64,000 nucleotides of DNA from Macrostomum hystrix (taxonomy: Eukaryota > Platyhelminthes > Macrostomidae): assembly GCA_950097015.1 (NCBI GenBank), contig CATNEN010000038.1:4943001-5007000 (forward strand), written 5' to 3'. The position numbers and the translations under genes are program-made. Positions 9,595 to 21,049 of the stretch are shown here, piece after piece (the stretch's first letter is position 1; the number at the start of each line of letters is the position of its first letter). Under the pieces are notes generated by a model. It ran no database searches. It was not told where the DNA came from and saw only the letters and a list, made by a program, of their open reading frames with translations.

Positions 9595-12500
9595 ATGAAA
9601 GTTCAGACATTCGAAATTCTACTGGACGATCGAGCCGGGAACCCGCACGCGGTGTACAGGCCGGGCCAGCTGGTGGCGCTGCGAGTGCACCTCATTCTGC
9701 GAGAGCCAGTCAAGTGCCGAGGTAATTCCACTTCTTATCGAAGATGCTGAGTTCAATGATTAGCCAGAATTGTAACGAATTTGTCCTGAACTGCTGGCAG
9801 CACTCTACCTGAAGCTGTTTGGGAGCAGCTATGTTCACTGGACCGAGCAAAAGCACAGCGGAAAGACTTCCTACACCAAGCACTACCGCTCTGAAGAGAT
9901 TTACATAGATGAGAAGGTGCCGCTGTTCAGTGAGTACAATGGTTAATTTTTTGCTTTTTATTTTATGATTCGATATTTTATGATAGTGATTTGACATGTT
10001 AGACAGTGATTTGACATGTTAGACAGTGATTTGTCATGTGAGACAGTGATTTGACATGTCAGACAGTGATTTGACATGTTAGACAGTGATTTGACATGTT
10101 AGACAGTGATTTGTCATGTGAGACAGTGATTTGACATGTCAGACAGTGATTTGAAATGTGAGTCAGGGATTTGACATGTGAGACAGTGATTTGACATGTG
10201 AGACAGTGATTTGACATGTGAGACAGTGATTTGACATGTGAGATAGTGATTTGAAATGTTAGACAGTGATTTGACATGTGAGACAGTGATTTGAAATGTG
10301 AGACAATGATTTGACATGTTAGACAGTGATTTGACATGTGAGACAGTGATTTGAAATGTGAGACAATGATTTGACATGTTAGACAGTGATTTGACATGTC
10401 AGAGAATGATTTGACATGTCAAACAGTGATTTGAAATGTGAGTCAGGGATTTGACATGTGAGACAGTGATTTGACATGTGAGATAGTGATTTGACATGTT
10501 AGACAGTGATTTGAAATGTGAGACAGTGATTTGACATGTCAGACGGTGATTTGACATGTGAGATAGTGATTTGACATGTTAGACAGTGATTTGAAATGTG
10601 AGACAGTGATTTGACATGTGAGATAGTGATTTGACATGTTAGACAGTGATTTGACATGTCAGAGAATGATTTGACATGTCAAACAGTGATTTGAAATGTG
10701 AGTCAGGGATTTGACATGTGAGACAGTGATTTGAAATGTGAGATAGTGATTTGACATGTTAGACAGTGATTTGAAATGTGAGACAGTGATTTGACATGTG
10801 AGACAGTGATTTGACATGTTAGACAGTGATTTGACATGTCAGACAGTGATTTGTCATGTGAGACAGTGATTTGACATGTCAGACAGTGATTTGACATGTT
10901 AGACAGTGATTTGACATGTTAGACAGTGATTTGACATGTGAGACAGTGATTTGACATGTGAGATAGTGATTTGAAATGTTAGACAGTGATTTGACATGTG
11001 AGACAGTGATTTGAAATGTGAGACAGTGATTTGACATGTTAGACAGTGATTTGACATGTCAGACAATGATTTGACATGTCAGACAGTGATTTGAAATGTG
11101 AGACAGTGATTTGACATGTCAGACAGTGATTTGACATGTCAGACAGTGATTTGACATGTGAGATAGTGATTTGACATGTTAGACAGAGATTTGACATGTG
11201 ATGACATGTCAGACATTGATTTGACATGTGACAGCTGACTATTCGCTCGAATTCCGCAGCGCCCAGCGGCGCAGGCCCTGACGCGGACAAGCACCCAGCC
11301 GGCGAGTTCTTCTACCCCCTGACCTTCCGCATTCCTGACTCCGCGCCGAGCTCTTTCGAAGGCGAGGACGGGCGGATCCGGTACCAACTGAAGGCCAGCA
11401 TTGATAGGCCGTGGAAGTTTGACAACTATGCGCAGCTTTTCTACACGGTTATTCGCGACTTCAATTTGAACACTCGGTCAGCTGACACCATCGGACCGTT
11501 CAGCACGGAGAACGACTTCGATGTGAACTGCTGCTACTGCTTCAACTGCTGCTGCGGCCGACTGCGCATGCGGGTCGCCCTGCCAAAGCGCGGCTTTGTG
11601 CCAGGCGAACAGGTCCGCGTGACTGGCCAGATTGCCAACACCAGCAGCACCGAGCTGCACGGAGTCAGTCTGGAGATCTACCAGGTGACTTGGGCCAACT
11701 CGTAATTTACTCGGATAATCTTGTAGATATCTCATTTTAAGGATTTGATAATAGTAGAATTTATAAATGGATTATCTCATTTCAAATCAGATTATTTCAT
11801 TTAGAATCGGATTGTATAGTTTAAAACTCGATTTTCTAGTTTAAAATCCGATATAGAATTAAGAATCTAATTTAGAATCGTATTATCGAGTTTTAAATCG
11901 GATTATCTAATTTTGAATAAGGTTATCTAGTTTAATATCTGATTAAATAGGTTAAAATCTGATTATCTAATATAGAATCAGATTATCTAGTTTAGAATCG
12001 GATTATCTAGTTAAAAATAGGATTATTAAATTTAGAATGGGATTATCTTGTTTAAAATCGGATTATCTAATTTAGAATCGGATTATCACATTAAGAATCG
12101 GATTATCTAAGTTAGAATCGGATTATCACATTTAGAATCGGATTATCACATTTAGAATCGGATTATCACATTTAGAATCGGATTATCATATTTAGAATCG
12201 GATTATCGCATTTAGAATCGGATTATCACATTTAGAATCGGATTATCATATTTAGAATCGGATTATCACATTTAGAATCGGATTATCACATTTAGAATCG
12301 GATTATCACATTTAGAATCGGATTATCACATTTAGAATCGGATTATCACATTTAGAATCGGATTATCACATTTAGAATCGGATTATCACATTTAGAATCG
12401 GATTATCGCATTTAGAATCGGATTATCGCATTTAGAATCGGATTATCACATTTAGAATCGGATTATCACATTTAGAATCGGATTATGACATCTGGAATCG

Positions 12501-15500
12501 GATTATCACATTTAGAATCGGATTATCACATTTAGAATCGGATTATCACATCTGGAATCGGATTATCACATTTAGAATCGGATTATCGCATTTAGAATCG
12601 GATTATCACATTTAGAATCGGATTATCATATTTAGAATCGGATTATCGCATTTAGAATCGGATTATCACATTTAGAATCGGATTATCACATTTAGAATCG
12701 GATTATCACATTTAGAATCGGATTATCATATTTAGAATCGGATTATCGCATTTAGAATCGGATTATCACATTTAGAATCGGATTATCATATTTAGAATCG
12801 GATTATCACATTTAGAATCGGATTATCACATTTAGAATCGGATTATCACATTTAGAATCGGATTATCGCATTTAGAATCGGATTATCACATTTAGAATCG
12901 GATTATCACATTTAGAATCGGATTATCACATTTAGAATCGGATTATCATATTTAGAATCGGATTATCACATTTAGAATCGGATTATCACATTTAGAATCG
13001 GATTATCACATTTAGAATCGGATTATCACATTTAGAATCGGATTATCACATTTAGAATCGGATTATCACATTTAGAATCGGATTATCACATTTAGAATCG
13101 GATTATCGCATTTAGAATCGGATTATCGCATTTAGAATCGGATTATCACATTTAGAATCGGATTATCACATTTAGAATCGGATTATCACATCTGGAATCG
13201 GATTATCACATTTAGTATCGGATTATCACATTTAGAATCGGATTATCACATCTGGAATCGGATTATCACATTTAGAATCGGATTATCACATTTAGAATCG
13301 GATTATCACATTTAGAATTGGATTATCACATTTAGAATCGGATTATCACATTTAGAATCGGATTATCACATTTAGAATTGGATTATCACATTTAGAATCG
13401 GATTATCGCATTTAGAATCGGATTATCACATTGAGAATCTGATTATCGCATTTAGAATCGGATTATCGCATTTAGAATCTGATTATCGCATTTAGAATCT
13501 GATTATCACATTTAGAATCGGATTATCTAGTTTAGAATCGGATTATGTAGTTAAAAATAGGATTATCAAATTTAGAATGGGATTACCTAATTTAGAACCG
13601 GTTTATCTCATTTCTAATCGGATTATTTTATTTAAAAATGGATTAAAAAAGTCATGAGTTACATTCCATTAAGTTCGAATTCAACCCCTCTTTGTCCAAC
13701 CCGCTACCAACCAATCACAGCGGAGCATTTTCCATGCCACCAGCAAGTCGCGAACCAGAACCCGCGTGGCCTCATCCGTAGAGCTGCCAGGTGTTGCCAA
13801 GGGAGCCACACTGCAGCTGGACCACCTCCTGCCTGTCAATCCTATGCCCAGTTCGCACATTGAGGGCTGCTCCAACATTGAACTTTTCTACTTCCTGCGG
13901 GTGAGATCTTGGAATTTGGAATTATGGAAACACTTGGAATTATGGAAACACTTGGAATTATGGAAACACTTGGAATTATGGAAACACTTGGAATTATGGA
14001 AACACTTGGAATTATTTATCTTAGAATGAACTATCAGAATGGGGAAATGTCTTAAAGTTGAGGCTGCGTACAGCTGTTCAGTCCATGGACTGGAAGGCTG
14101 CCACACCCGAGGGGGTCCTGAGCTCGATTCCGCGGCGAGGCCACATTCATTGAGGCGCAGCAGCGTAGATTAGGCTCGCAGGCTTGTCGTGCAAAATTAC
14201 GCCCTCGAGGGCCAACCTCCAAGGCACAGTGAGAGTGTACACAGGCTGATGATGAGACAGTCAGGGCAGATGTACACACCTGTGTGCGTGTGTGCTCAGG
14301 AGTCAGCGGAATGAGCAGAATTGCCTCCTCGCTGGCTGCGGGTCTGGTGTCACCAGACGATGTGCCAGTGCCCGCAGCCCGCCTGAAAAGGTTTCAGTTG
14401 TTGCTATTTTTAGAAGCACCTTTACTCTCCAAGCCTAATTACGCAACTCATTGGTCGTGTCCCAGGTCAACGCAGACGGCGGCTGCTGCCTGTCCATGAA
14501 GGAGGAGTGCTGCGAACTGCTGATTGGCACCGTGCCTCTCCTGTCCTACATGCCGTGGGCGACGAGCCATCTGCCGGGCCAGGGCTACGACGGACCCATG
14601 ATGGCGATCACCCAGCAGCCGTCTTCACCTGTGCCTCGTAATATTCATAATTTCGTAACAGAGATAAAATAAACTACCAGAGACAGATTCTGCCCTAGAC
14701 ACTGTTCCCACAGAGAAACAATTATTTTGAAAACCTAGAGGGTAAACTTGTAAATACTCATAAAAATTATTTTCTGAATATCCAATAAAAATATGGCATA
14801 GAAAGCAAGAATCCTTCATATAACCTTGATAAGAATACTCCTTCAGAGAATCCCAACAGAGAAATTCCCTTAGGGATTCCCGATGTTGGAAATTTCTGCA
14901 GGTATTCCCGATAGAGGAGATTCCTTCAGGGATTCCCGATTGAGGAAATTACTTCAGGGATTCCCGATTGAGGAAATTACTTCAGGGATTCCCGATTGAG
15001 GAAATTACTTCAGGGATTCCCGATTGAGGAAATTACTTCAGGGATTCCCGATTGAGGAAATTACTTCAGGGATTCCCGATTGAGGAAATTAATTCAGGGA
15101 TTCCCGATTGAGGAAATTAATTCAGGGATTCCCGATTGAGGAAATTACTTCAGGGATTCCCGATAGATAAATTCGTAAGTTTAGTTCTTAATGAAATTCG
15201 GAAATTCTAGGAGATATTGAGAGATATCCAACGCGGAAATTCCACGGAAATCCCGACAGGTAAATCTCTTTCAGCAACTCTCATAAGGAAAGTGCACAGA
15301 AACTGCTTGCCGAGGATGATTGGTAGACTATTTATTTTGTAAATTGAGCATTAAAAGTACAACAAAGAGTACCTATCACCATTTCAGCCCCGCCAACCTA
15401 CGAGGAGTGCATGTTCGGGCGGGTCGACGTGGACAAGGACGAAAATGGCGGCAAGAACGTGAACGGCAGCGCACAATGGGCGCCCAGCTATCCCGTGTTC

Positions 15501-15545
15501 GCCATGGCGACCGCGCCACCGGCACCGCAACCACCGACCGAATAA
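9595..15545 (+). CDS. Alpha-arrestin (ARRDC-like) gene B, six exons, 396 aa, PPxY tail
   Basis: Exons: 9595-9721, 9801-9929, 11260-11684, 13721-13900, 14466-14637, 15388-15545; phases 1,1,0,0,1; total 1191 nt including TAA. The N-terminal arrestin lobe is in exons 1-3 (DDRAGNPHAVYRPGQ, then SSYVHWTE). A cysteine cluster (VNCCYCFNCCCG) precedes the second lobe (KRGFVPGEQVRVTGQI). Exon 4 carries LPVNPMPSS and GCSNIELFYFLR, and exon 5 GGCCLSMKEECCELLIG. The tail has PPTY at residues 346-349 in the context PPPPTYEECMFGR, plus APSYPVF near the end. In known alpha-arrestins PPxY binds the WW domains of NEDD4-family ubiquitin ligases, so this is a likely ubiquitin-ligase adaptor for membrane proteins. 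AATAAA overlaps the stop codon at 15541. Each of introns 2-5 carries its own minisatellite. Confidence 0.92.
9982..11232. repeat. 20-bp minisatellite in intron 2 of arrestin gene B, about 62 copies
   Basis: Units AGACAGTGATTTGACATGTG with variants ending GTT, GTC or GTG, and with ACATG or AAATG. Longer motifs recur: a block containing AGTCAGGGATTTGACATG appears at about 10151, 10441 and 10701, so higher-order duplications of roughly 260-290 bp have occurred. Confidence 0.95.
11745..13650. repeat. 20-bp minisatellite in intron 3 of arrestin gene B, about 90 copies
   Basis: Core unit GATTATCACATTTAGAATCG keeps exact 20-bp register from about 12100 to 13540. Degenerate units (GGATTATCTAGTTTAAAATC) lie on both sides. 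The pattern of worn edges and a uniform centre is expected from unequal exchange. The array fills most of the 2-kb intron. Confidence 0.95.
13914..14022. repeat. 18-bp minisatellite in intron 4 of arrestin gene B, 6 copies
   Basis: Perfect units GAATTATGGAAACACTTG starting about 14 bp after the exon 4 donor. It is a short, young array. Confidence 0.95.
14053..14393 (+). mobile_element. SINE-2 fragment joined to SINE-1 in intron 4 of arrestin gene B
   Basis: Bases 14053-14108 match the tail end of the SINE-2 family in reverse (GAGGCTGCGTACAGCTGTTC, then AGTCCATGGACTGG). From about 14109 the SINE-1 body follows on the plus strand: B-box-like GAGCTCGATTCCGCGGCGAG, the hairpin segment around 14240, and the tail GCCCGCAGCCCGCCTG. 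The front of the SINE-1 head is missing. The two families are fused, as also seen at 44.6-45.2 kb. Confidence 0.8.
14880..15170. repeat. 28-bp minisatellite in intron 5 of arrestin gene B, about 10 copies
   Basis: Units begin AGGGATTCCCGATTGAGGAA and end ATTACTTC. Degenerate relatives continue on both sides (14800-14880 and 15170-15260), showing gradual decay at the edges. Confidence 0.95.
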
Positions 15546-15639
15546 ACCGATTCTTTGTTAACTAAAAACCTCATTTTATATTTTAAGCTGATTAACTAAA
15601 ACAACAAAAGCCGCTAAATATCACTGGCAAAAAGGTTTC

Positions 15640-16143
15640 AACAGGTTCACTCCTATCTAACAGGTTTACTCCTGTCTAACAGGTTTACTCCTGTCTAACA
15701 GGTTTACTCCTGTCTAACAGGTTCACTCCTGTCTAACAGGCTCACTCCTGTCTAACAGGTTCACTCCTGTCTAACAGGTTCACTCCTGTCTAACAGGTTC
15801 ACTCCTGTCTAACAGGTTTACTCCTGTCTAACAGGTTTACTCCTGTCTAGCAGGTTTACTCCTGTCTAACAGGTTTACTCCTGTCTAGCAGGTTTACTCC
15901 TGTCTAACAGGTTTACTCCTATCTAACAGGTTCACTCCTATCTAACAGGTTTACTCTTGTTTAACAGGTTCACTCCTATCTAACAGGTTTACTCCTGTCT
16001 AACAGGTTTACTCCTGTCTAGCAGGCTTACTCCTGTCTAACAGGTTTACTCCTGTCTAACAGTTTCACTCCTGTCTAACAGTTTCACTCCTGTCTAACAG
16101 TTTCACTCCTGTCTAACAGGTTTACCCCTGTCTAACAGATTGC
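15640..16143. repeat. 19-bp minisatellite, about 26 copies
   Basis: Units TTTACTCCTGTCTAACAGG, with TTCACTCC and TAGCAGG variants. It lies between the convergent 3' ends of arrestin gene B and the secreted-protein gene. Confidence 0.95.
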
Positions 16144-16501
16144 ATGATGATCAATTAACTTCTATAGTTAATCTCATTTCTCGATACAAATATCAGGTAG
16201 GTTTCCATGACATTCCCTGCTCTAGCTAATATCAAGTCGTAAATTTATATTTTTAAAAGAAGTTTAGTGTTTACTTACTCGTATCTGACATTTTAACATA
16301 ATGAGACATAAACACGAAGTATTGCACATGAATTCGCAAATTTTAATTATATGTAAAAAACCAACAAAATTCTTTTTTTTTTACTGAGTTAATCACACGC
16401 CTCTGTGAATTTGCAGGTCTTGTATTTGTTTCTGGCTTGTAGCAAAAACAATTTGACACTTTCCATTCTACTGACAGTAGCGAGTTCAGCGTGGCATTTC
16501 T

Positions 16502-19500
16502 CTAAAACACGCACAGCTTGGTCCAGGGCCGCTTGTAGAAGTACACGTGGGCTGTGGTGAGCGTCTGGGGGTAGGTCGGCTGGTGCATACAGTCCGGCAC
16601 GAATGGGAAGAAACCCTAGGTGTGGAAATTGTGTGAATGAGCGATTCGGGTGAATTAGAGTAAATTGGAGTTAACGAGAGTGAAATGGGGTGAATAAGAG
16701 TGAATTGGGGTGAATGAGAGTGAATGACAGTTGGGGTGAATGAGAGTGAATGACAGTGAATGAGAGTGAATGAAAGTAAATGAAAGTGAATGAAAGTTAA
16801 TTGGGGTGAATGAGAGTGAATGACAGTGAATTGGAGTGAATGAGAGTGAATTGGGGTGAATGAGAGTGAATTGGAGTGAATCAGGGTGAATTGGGGTGAA
16901 TGAGAGTGAATGATAGTGAATGGCAGTGAATTGGGGTAAATGAGAGTGAATTGAAGTGAATTAGAGTGAATGAAAGTGAATGAAAGTAAATGAAAGTGAA
17001 TGAAAGTTAATTGGGGTGAATGAAAGTGAATGACAGTGAATTGGGGTGAATGAGAGTGAATTGGGGTGAATGAATGATGATGAGAGTGAATGACAGTGAA
17101 TTGGGGTGAATGAATGATGATGAGAGTGAATGACAGTGAATTGGGGTGAATGAGAGTGAATTGGGGTGAATGAATGATGATGAGAGTGAATGACAGTGAA
17201 TTGGGGTGAATGAATGATGATGAGAGTGAATGACAGTGAATTGGGGTGAATGAGAGTGAATTGGGGTGAATGAATGATGATGAGAGTGAATGACAGTGAA
17301 TTGGGGTGAATGAATGATGATGAGAGTGAATGACAGTGAATTGGGGTGAATGAGAGTGAATTGGGGTGAATGAATGATGATGAGAGTGAATGACAGTGAA
17401 TTGGGGTGAATGAATGATGATGAGAGTGAATGACAGTGAATTGGGGTGAATGAATGATGATGAGAGTGAATGACAGTGAATTGGGGTGAATGAATGATGA
17501 TGAGAGTGAATGAAAGAAATATACTGAGTGTGTCTGAAAGAGTGAATGAGAGTCATCCAGCTCTGGCCACTCACGCCGGCAACAGACACGGTCGGGTGCT
17601 CATAGTACTCGCCGTCGAAGTTGGCGGCCGTGGCGAAGCCGAAGCCGTCAAGTTTGCCGCTGTTGTACAGCACGAAGTAGGGCATGAAGTCATCGCAGTT
17701 CATGTTCCTGCGCATGTTGTACCAATAGTGCTGGCCTGCAAGTCGAAACTCAAGCGTCAACTAACATTCTTCTGGAAGAGTCCTGATCCCTTGACCCAGA
17801 AATTATCGACAAGGGTCATGATCCCTTGACCCAGAAATGATCAACAAGGGTCATTATCCCTTGACCCAGCAGTTATTAACAAGAGTCCTGATCCTTTGAC
17901 CCAGTAATTATCAACAAGTGTTATGATTCCTTGACCCAAGAAAAAAAATAATAATTCCGTTCTCTTGACCCAGCATTCACTTCAAGTACTGTACTTCACA
18001 AAGAGTGCTCACCCATAAACACGAAGCACTTTCCCTTGGTCCAGGCGGTGCTGGGCATGTCGGCCTCGTTTGCCGGGATGCGCAGGCTGGCGACTCCGCT
18101 GTTGTTGGTGGCGCTGCCCTTCTGCAGGTACAGTCCGGTGCCGGTGCCCTGCTGGTTGAGCTGGGTGGCAGTCCGCCCGGTGGTGCACACAATGCCTGGG
18201 TGATTGCGATGGCGTCTCTCCATTAATGATGGCACACAATGTATATCAATAGAGAGAAGTGGCACATTCAACTAATCTCAACGTGTACGGCTGTTCAGTC
18301 CATGGACTGGTGGGGCGCCACGCCCAGTCCCAATTACCACGGCAGATCCTGGAACCCATTTACGGCCGGGTGAACAGGAGCAATGCAGAGTTATGCGTCT
18401 TGCATATGGACACAAATTTTTCCATTAGGGTCTAGAATCGAACCCCCGACCTTCTAGACATGAGTCCGACGCCAAGCTAAAACCCCCCTTTGTTGTACAG
18501 TTATAAATCCTATCCTTTTGAAAACGCAGATCTTTAATAAACTCTTCAAGAAATTTCAAGAAAGTGACTAACTAAAATCTGTTGTTTGGAAACTAACTTT
18601 AGCGATACGGAAATATAAATTATGAGCAAAGCGTCAATATTTACTTGAAATTGTGAGTAAATATTTATTGTGGATAGACTGCCTTCGCTGATACAGGCCT
18701 GCTTAAATAACATCAATTTTCTGACTGGCTCGATGAAAATAGTCGGCTGTTAACGTTTGTTTTTGGTTTCCACAGTATAGAAATAAATGTGTGCCAAGCC
18801 CCGATTTTCCGGACTAGTGTAGGCTGCCTGACTGTCGCAAATTGACACTCACCAGATAGGCCATTCTGATGCTATACTTAGAGACAATACAGAGTTCTAT
18901 ATTTAGAGCTCATTGGTCTGGTCTGTTATGACTAGTTCGTGTTTACTGTGTGGTCTGTGATAAGCAAAAACTGCGCACTCACTGGGGTTCACAAAGTAGG
19001 CGGTGAGCACGTGGGCTTTGGCCTCCTCAACCCACATGTCGTGGAACTTCTTGTGGGACGCGGTCGGGTAGCCGGTGGACTTCGGGACCTGTAGGGAGAC
19101 AGAGCATCAAACAATCAGAAAGGTGATGCAACTGTAGGGCTTGTTAAAAAATCCCAAGTTTTTCAACGCACCTGGGTCTGGATTCCAGCGATGATGCCGT
19201 TAACATCGTACAACAGCATGATGGAGCGATCGCCGTTGCGGTGAACGAACCTGCGACCAAGGAACTTGTTGGCGGCACCTGGAAGAGAATATCACCTTCA
19301 TTTTGTGGTTTATTGATGGCACGAGCCTGAAGTCAACAAGCCAGAACCCATGGTACAACACGCACCATCGCAGCTGGTCTCCTGCTGGAAGCCCTCCTTG
19401 GTGGCGTCGGCGACAGTCCTGGGCATCTGGATGAAGTTGGTCAGCGGATTCATGCCGAACCGGACACGCAGGTCGTCCCAGTCCTGCGCCACGGCTGCGG

Positions 19501-20125
19501 TGCGAATTTTACATACTCGGAAGCTATTATATTATTTGATAGTGGGACTACCAAGTCGGGTGTGTGGCAGAGCGGTTAATGCGTTTGACTCTCGCACCAA
19601 GAGCGAGGCAACATTTATTTGGGGCGCAGCCGCTTGGGGCTTGTCGTGCAATTTACGCCCTTGGGGGCCAACCTCCAAGGCACAGTAGAAGTGTTCACTG
19701 CCTGAGGATGAGAAAGTCAGGGCAGATGTACACACCTGTGTAAGCGTGTGCCTGCGGACGGTATCTGTGTGCGTGTGTGCTCAGGAGTCAGCGGAATGGG
19801 CAGAATTGCCTCCTCGCTGGCTGCGGATCTAGTGTCACCAAATAATGTGCTGAGATGATGCAGACAGACACATTTAGGCTTGGCTAAGATGTACTGAGGT
19901 GTATTGTTGCTTTGCTTACAGCGGTGTACTGAATGCACTATCGCTTATGGGAAAAGTAGACCTTCTGATAGAATTATTGAATGTCACGATCGACTGGATA
20001 GGTCTGGACTTGACTATTGTTTCAGAAGGTGCTTATACTGAAAAAGGTAGTCTAGTATTGAAAGCAGTCAACTCACCACAGCCGACTAGCAGAGAAGCGG
20101 CGAGGCAAAGGCCTATGAACTTCAT
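16502..20125 (-). CDS. Secreted protein gene, seven exons, 282 aa, family not recognised
   Basis: Exons on the minus strand, 5' to 3': 20077-20125, 19366-19494, 19172-19278, 18983-19088, 18013-18195, 17575-17735, 16502-16615. All splice sites are GT-AG, and the total is 849 nt including TAG. Residues 1 to about 19 are a clear signal peptide (MKFIGLCLAASLLVG, then CAVA before QDWDD), so the product enters the secretory pathway. The mature part has several cysteines (TSCDG, SIVCTTGR, GKCFVFMG, MNCDDF, VPDCMHQ) that could form disulfides, and aromatic segments such as LLYDVNGIIAGIQ, TAYFVNPS and HYWYNMRRNMNC. No transmembrane segment follows. I cannot assign a family or reaction. Intron 1 holds a SINE-1, intron 4 a SINE-2, and introns 5 and 6 minisatellites. 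Confidence 0.85.
16650..17515. repeat. Decamer-based higher-order repeat in intron 6 of the secreted-protein gene
   Basis: Built almost entirely of 10-bp blocks ending GTGAA (TTGGGGTGAA, TGAGAGTGAA, TGACAGTGAA), with TGAATGATGA interspersed. From about 17040 these assemble into alternating 40-bp and 60-bp super-units. On the minus strand the intron reads open, producing a long histidine/serine-rich ORF that is an artefact. Confidence 0.9.
17775..17975. repeat. Minisatellite in intron 5 of the secreted-protein gene, about 5 copies
   Basis: Degenerate units of about 35 bp containing CCCTTGACCCAGAAATTATC and AACAAGGGTCATGAT. Confidence 0.85.
18281..18486 (-). mobile_element. SINE-2, tRNA-derived, in intron 4 of the secreted-protein gene
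   Basis: The right end, read on the minus strand, has a tRNA-like head (A-box region TTTTAGCTTGGCGTCGGACT, B-box GGGGGTTCGATTCTAGA). The left end is the tail shared with other copies (GTACGGCTGTTCAGTCCATG). Related copies lie at 35327-35561, 38786-40445 and 44641-45150. Confidence 0.75.
19559..19860 (+). mobile_element. SINE-1 copy in intron 1 of the secreted-protein gene
   Basis: Clear tRNA-like A box (GTGTGGCAGAGCGGTTAATG), then a small deletion removing the B box. The body is typical: GGGGCTTGTCGTGCAATTTA, hairpin with AAGTCAGGGCAGATGTACAC, CAGGAGTCAGCGGAATGGGC. Orientation is opposite to the host gene. Confidence 0.9.
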
Positions 20126-21049
20126 TGGTGAGGTTGAAATTTGTGGAAGAGTCAACAAAACGGAGTCACAAAAGCCAACCTAAAGCCGATAGCTCTCCAA
20201 AATATAGTTCGATCTCGCATTTTATCGGTTCTGAGAGACAGATGCTAAGTCACAATGTCACGTAACTGTGCGATTTCAACCGCTGCTTTTCATAGAACCC
20301 AAATCAATCTTCAGATTGAGTTCAATACGAGGGCCTATCGACGTAAAAACAATGATATCGTGCACTGTGGAGCTATCGTAACGTGACGAAATGGTTCAAT
20401 TCAACACGCTGACCGAGATAAGATTCTCGACCTGAGCATTACCGACCGACAGTCGGTACATTGCTTGAATTTCTCAGGGAGTCTTGCTTTGCTTGGAAAA
20501 TTATCTGGTTATTTTAGCACGCTCACTTGCAGTACGCTCGTACGTATAAAATACGTATTCATTGTATCGTAACCTTCACAGCGATCTGGGCACGCAGGTT
20601 AGGTCAAACGGAAACGTGACAAAATAGGTTTAAAAACATGTGCGTTGCTTACGGCTTTATTACTGGTACAAAATTTGAGAACTTTTTATTGAAAGTAAAT
20701 TTCAATTTCAATTAATTTTGAAAGTGAAAATGAATTTCTGTTCATTCCGCTGACTCCTGAGCACGCACACAGTTGCCGTACGCAATTGGCGTCACTCAAA
20801 CACAAACGTACCACTTTTGAGTGGTAGTATTATATATTGATTTTTCGTCTGTAAAATTAGCCCGATTTTCGCACCCCTTGAATGTCTATGGCCAAAACTT
20901 AAGCTATATCTGTCTTGCTAAACTGCCCATAACTTTGGGCCATAGAATTTGGATCGCGCATCAATGATGTATTGCTACAAGCTCTGACTAAATAATTGTA
21001 TTCTGCCCGAGCGGTCACCAACAGATACATTTTGTGACAGCCTCTAATG
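20126..21049. other. Upstream region of the secreted-protein gene and edge of the transposon block
   Basis: No coding exon found. A short SINE-1 scrap (CCGCTGACTCCTGAGCACGC) occurs at about 20745-20790. The motif AATGTCTATGGCC, recurrent at Crypton element ends in this window, appears at about 20880-20895 and in related form (AATGTCTGTGGCCC) at about 21046-21060, so the transposon block probably begins within this interval. Confidence 0.4.

Noticed and set aside
16486-17760. 424-codon minus-strand ORF joining two exons of the secreted-protein gene through intron 6
   Set aside because: The frame after the intron differs from that required for the last exon (YFYKRPWTKLCVF then stop). The repeat merely happens to lack stops.
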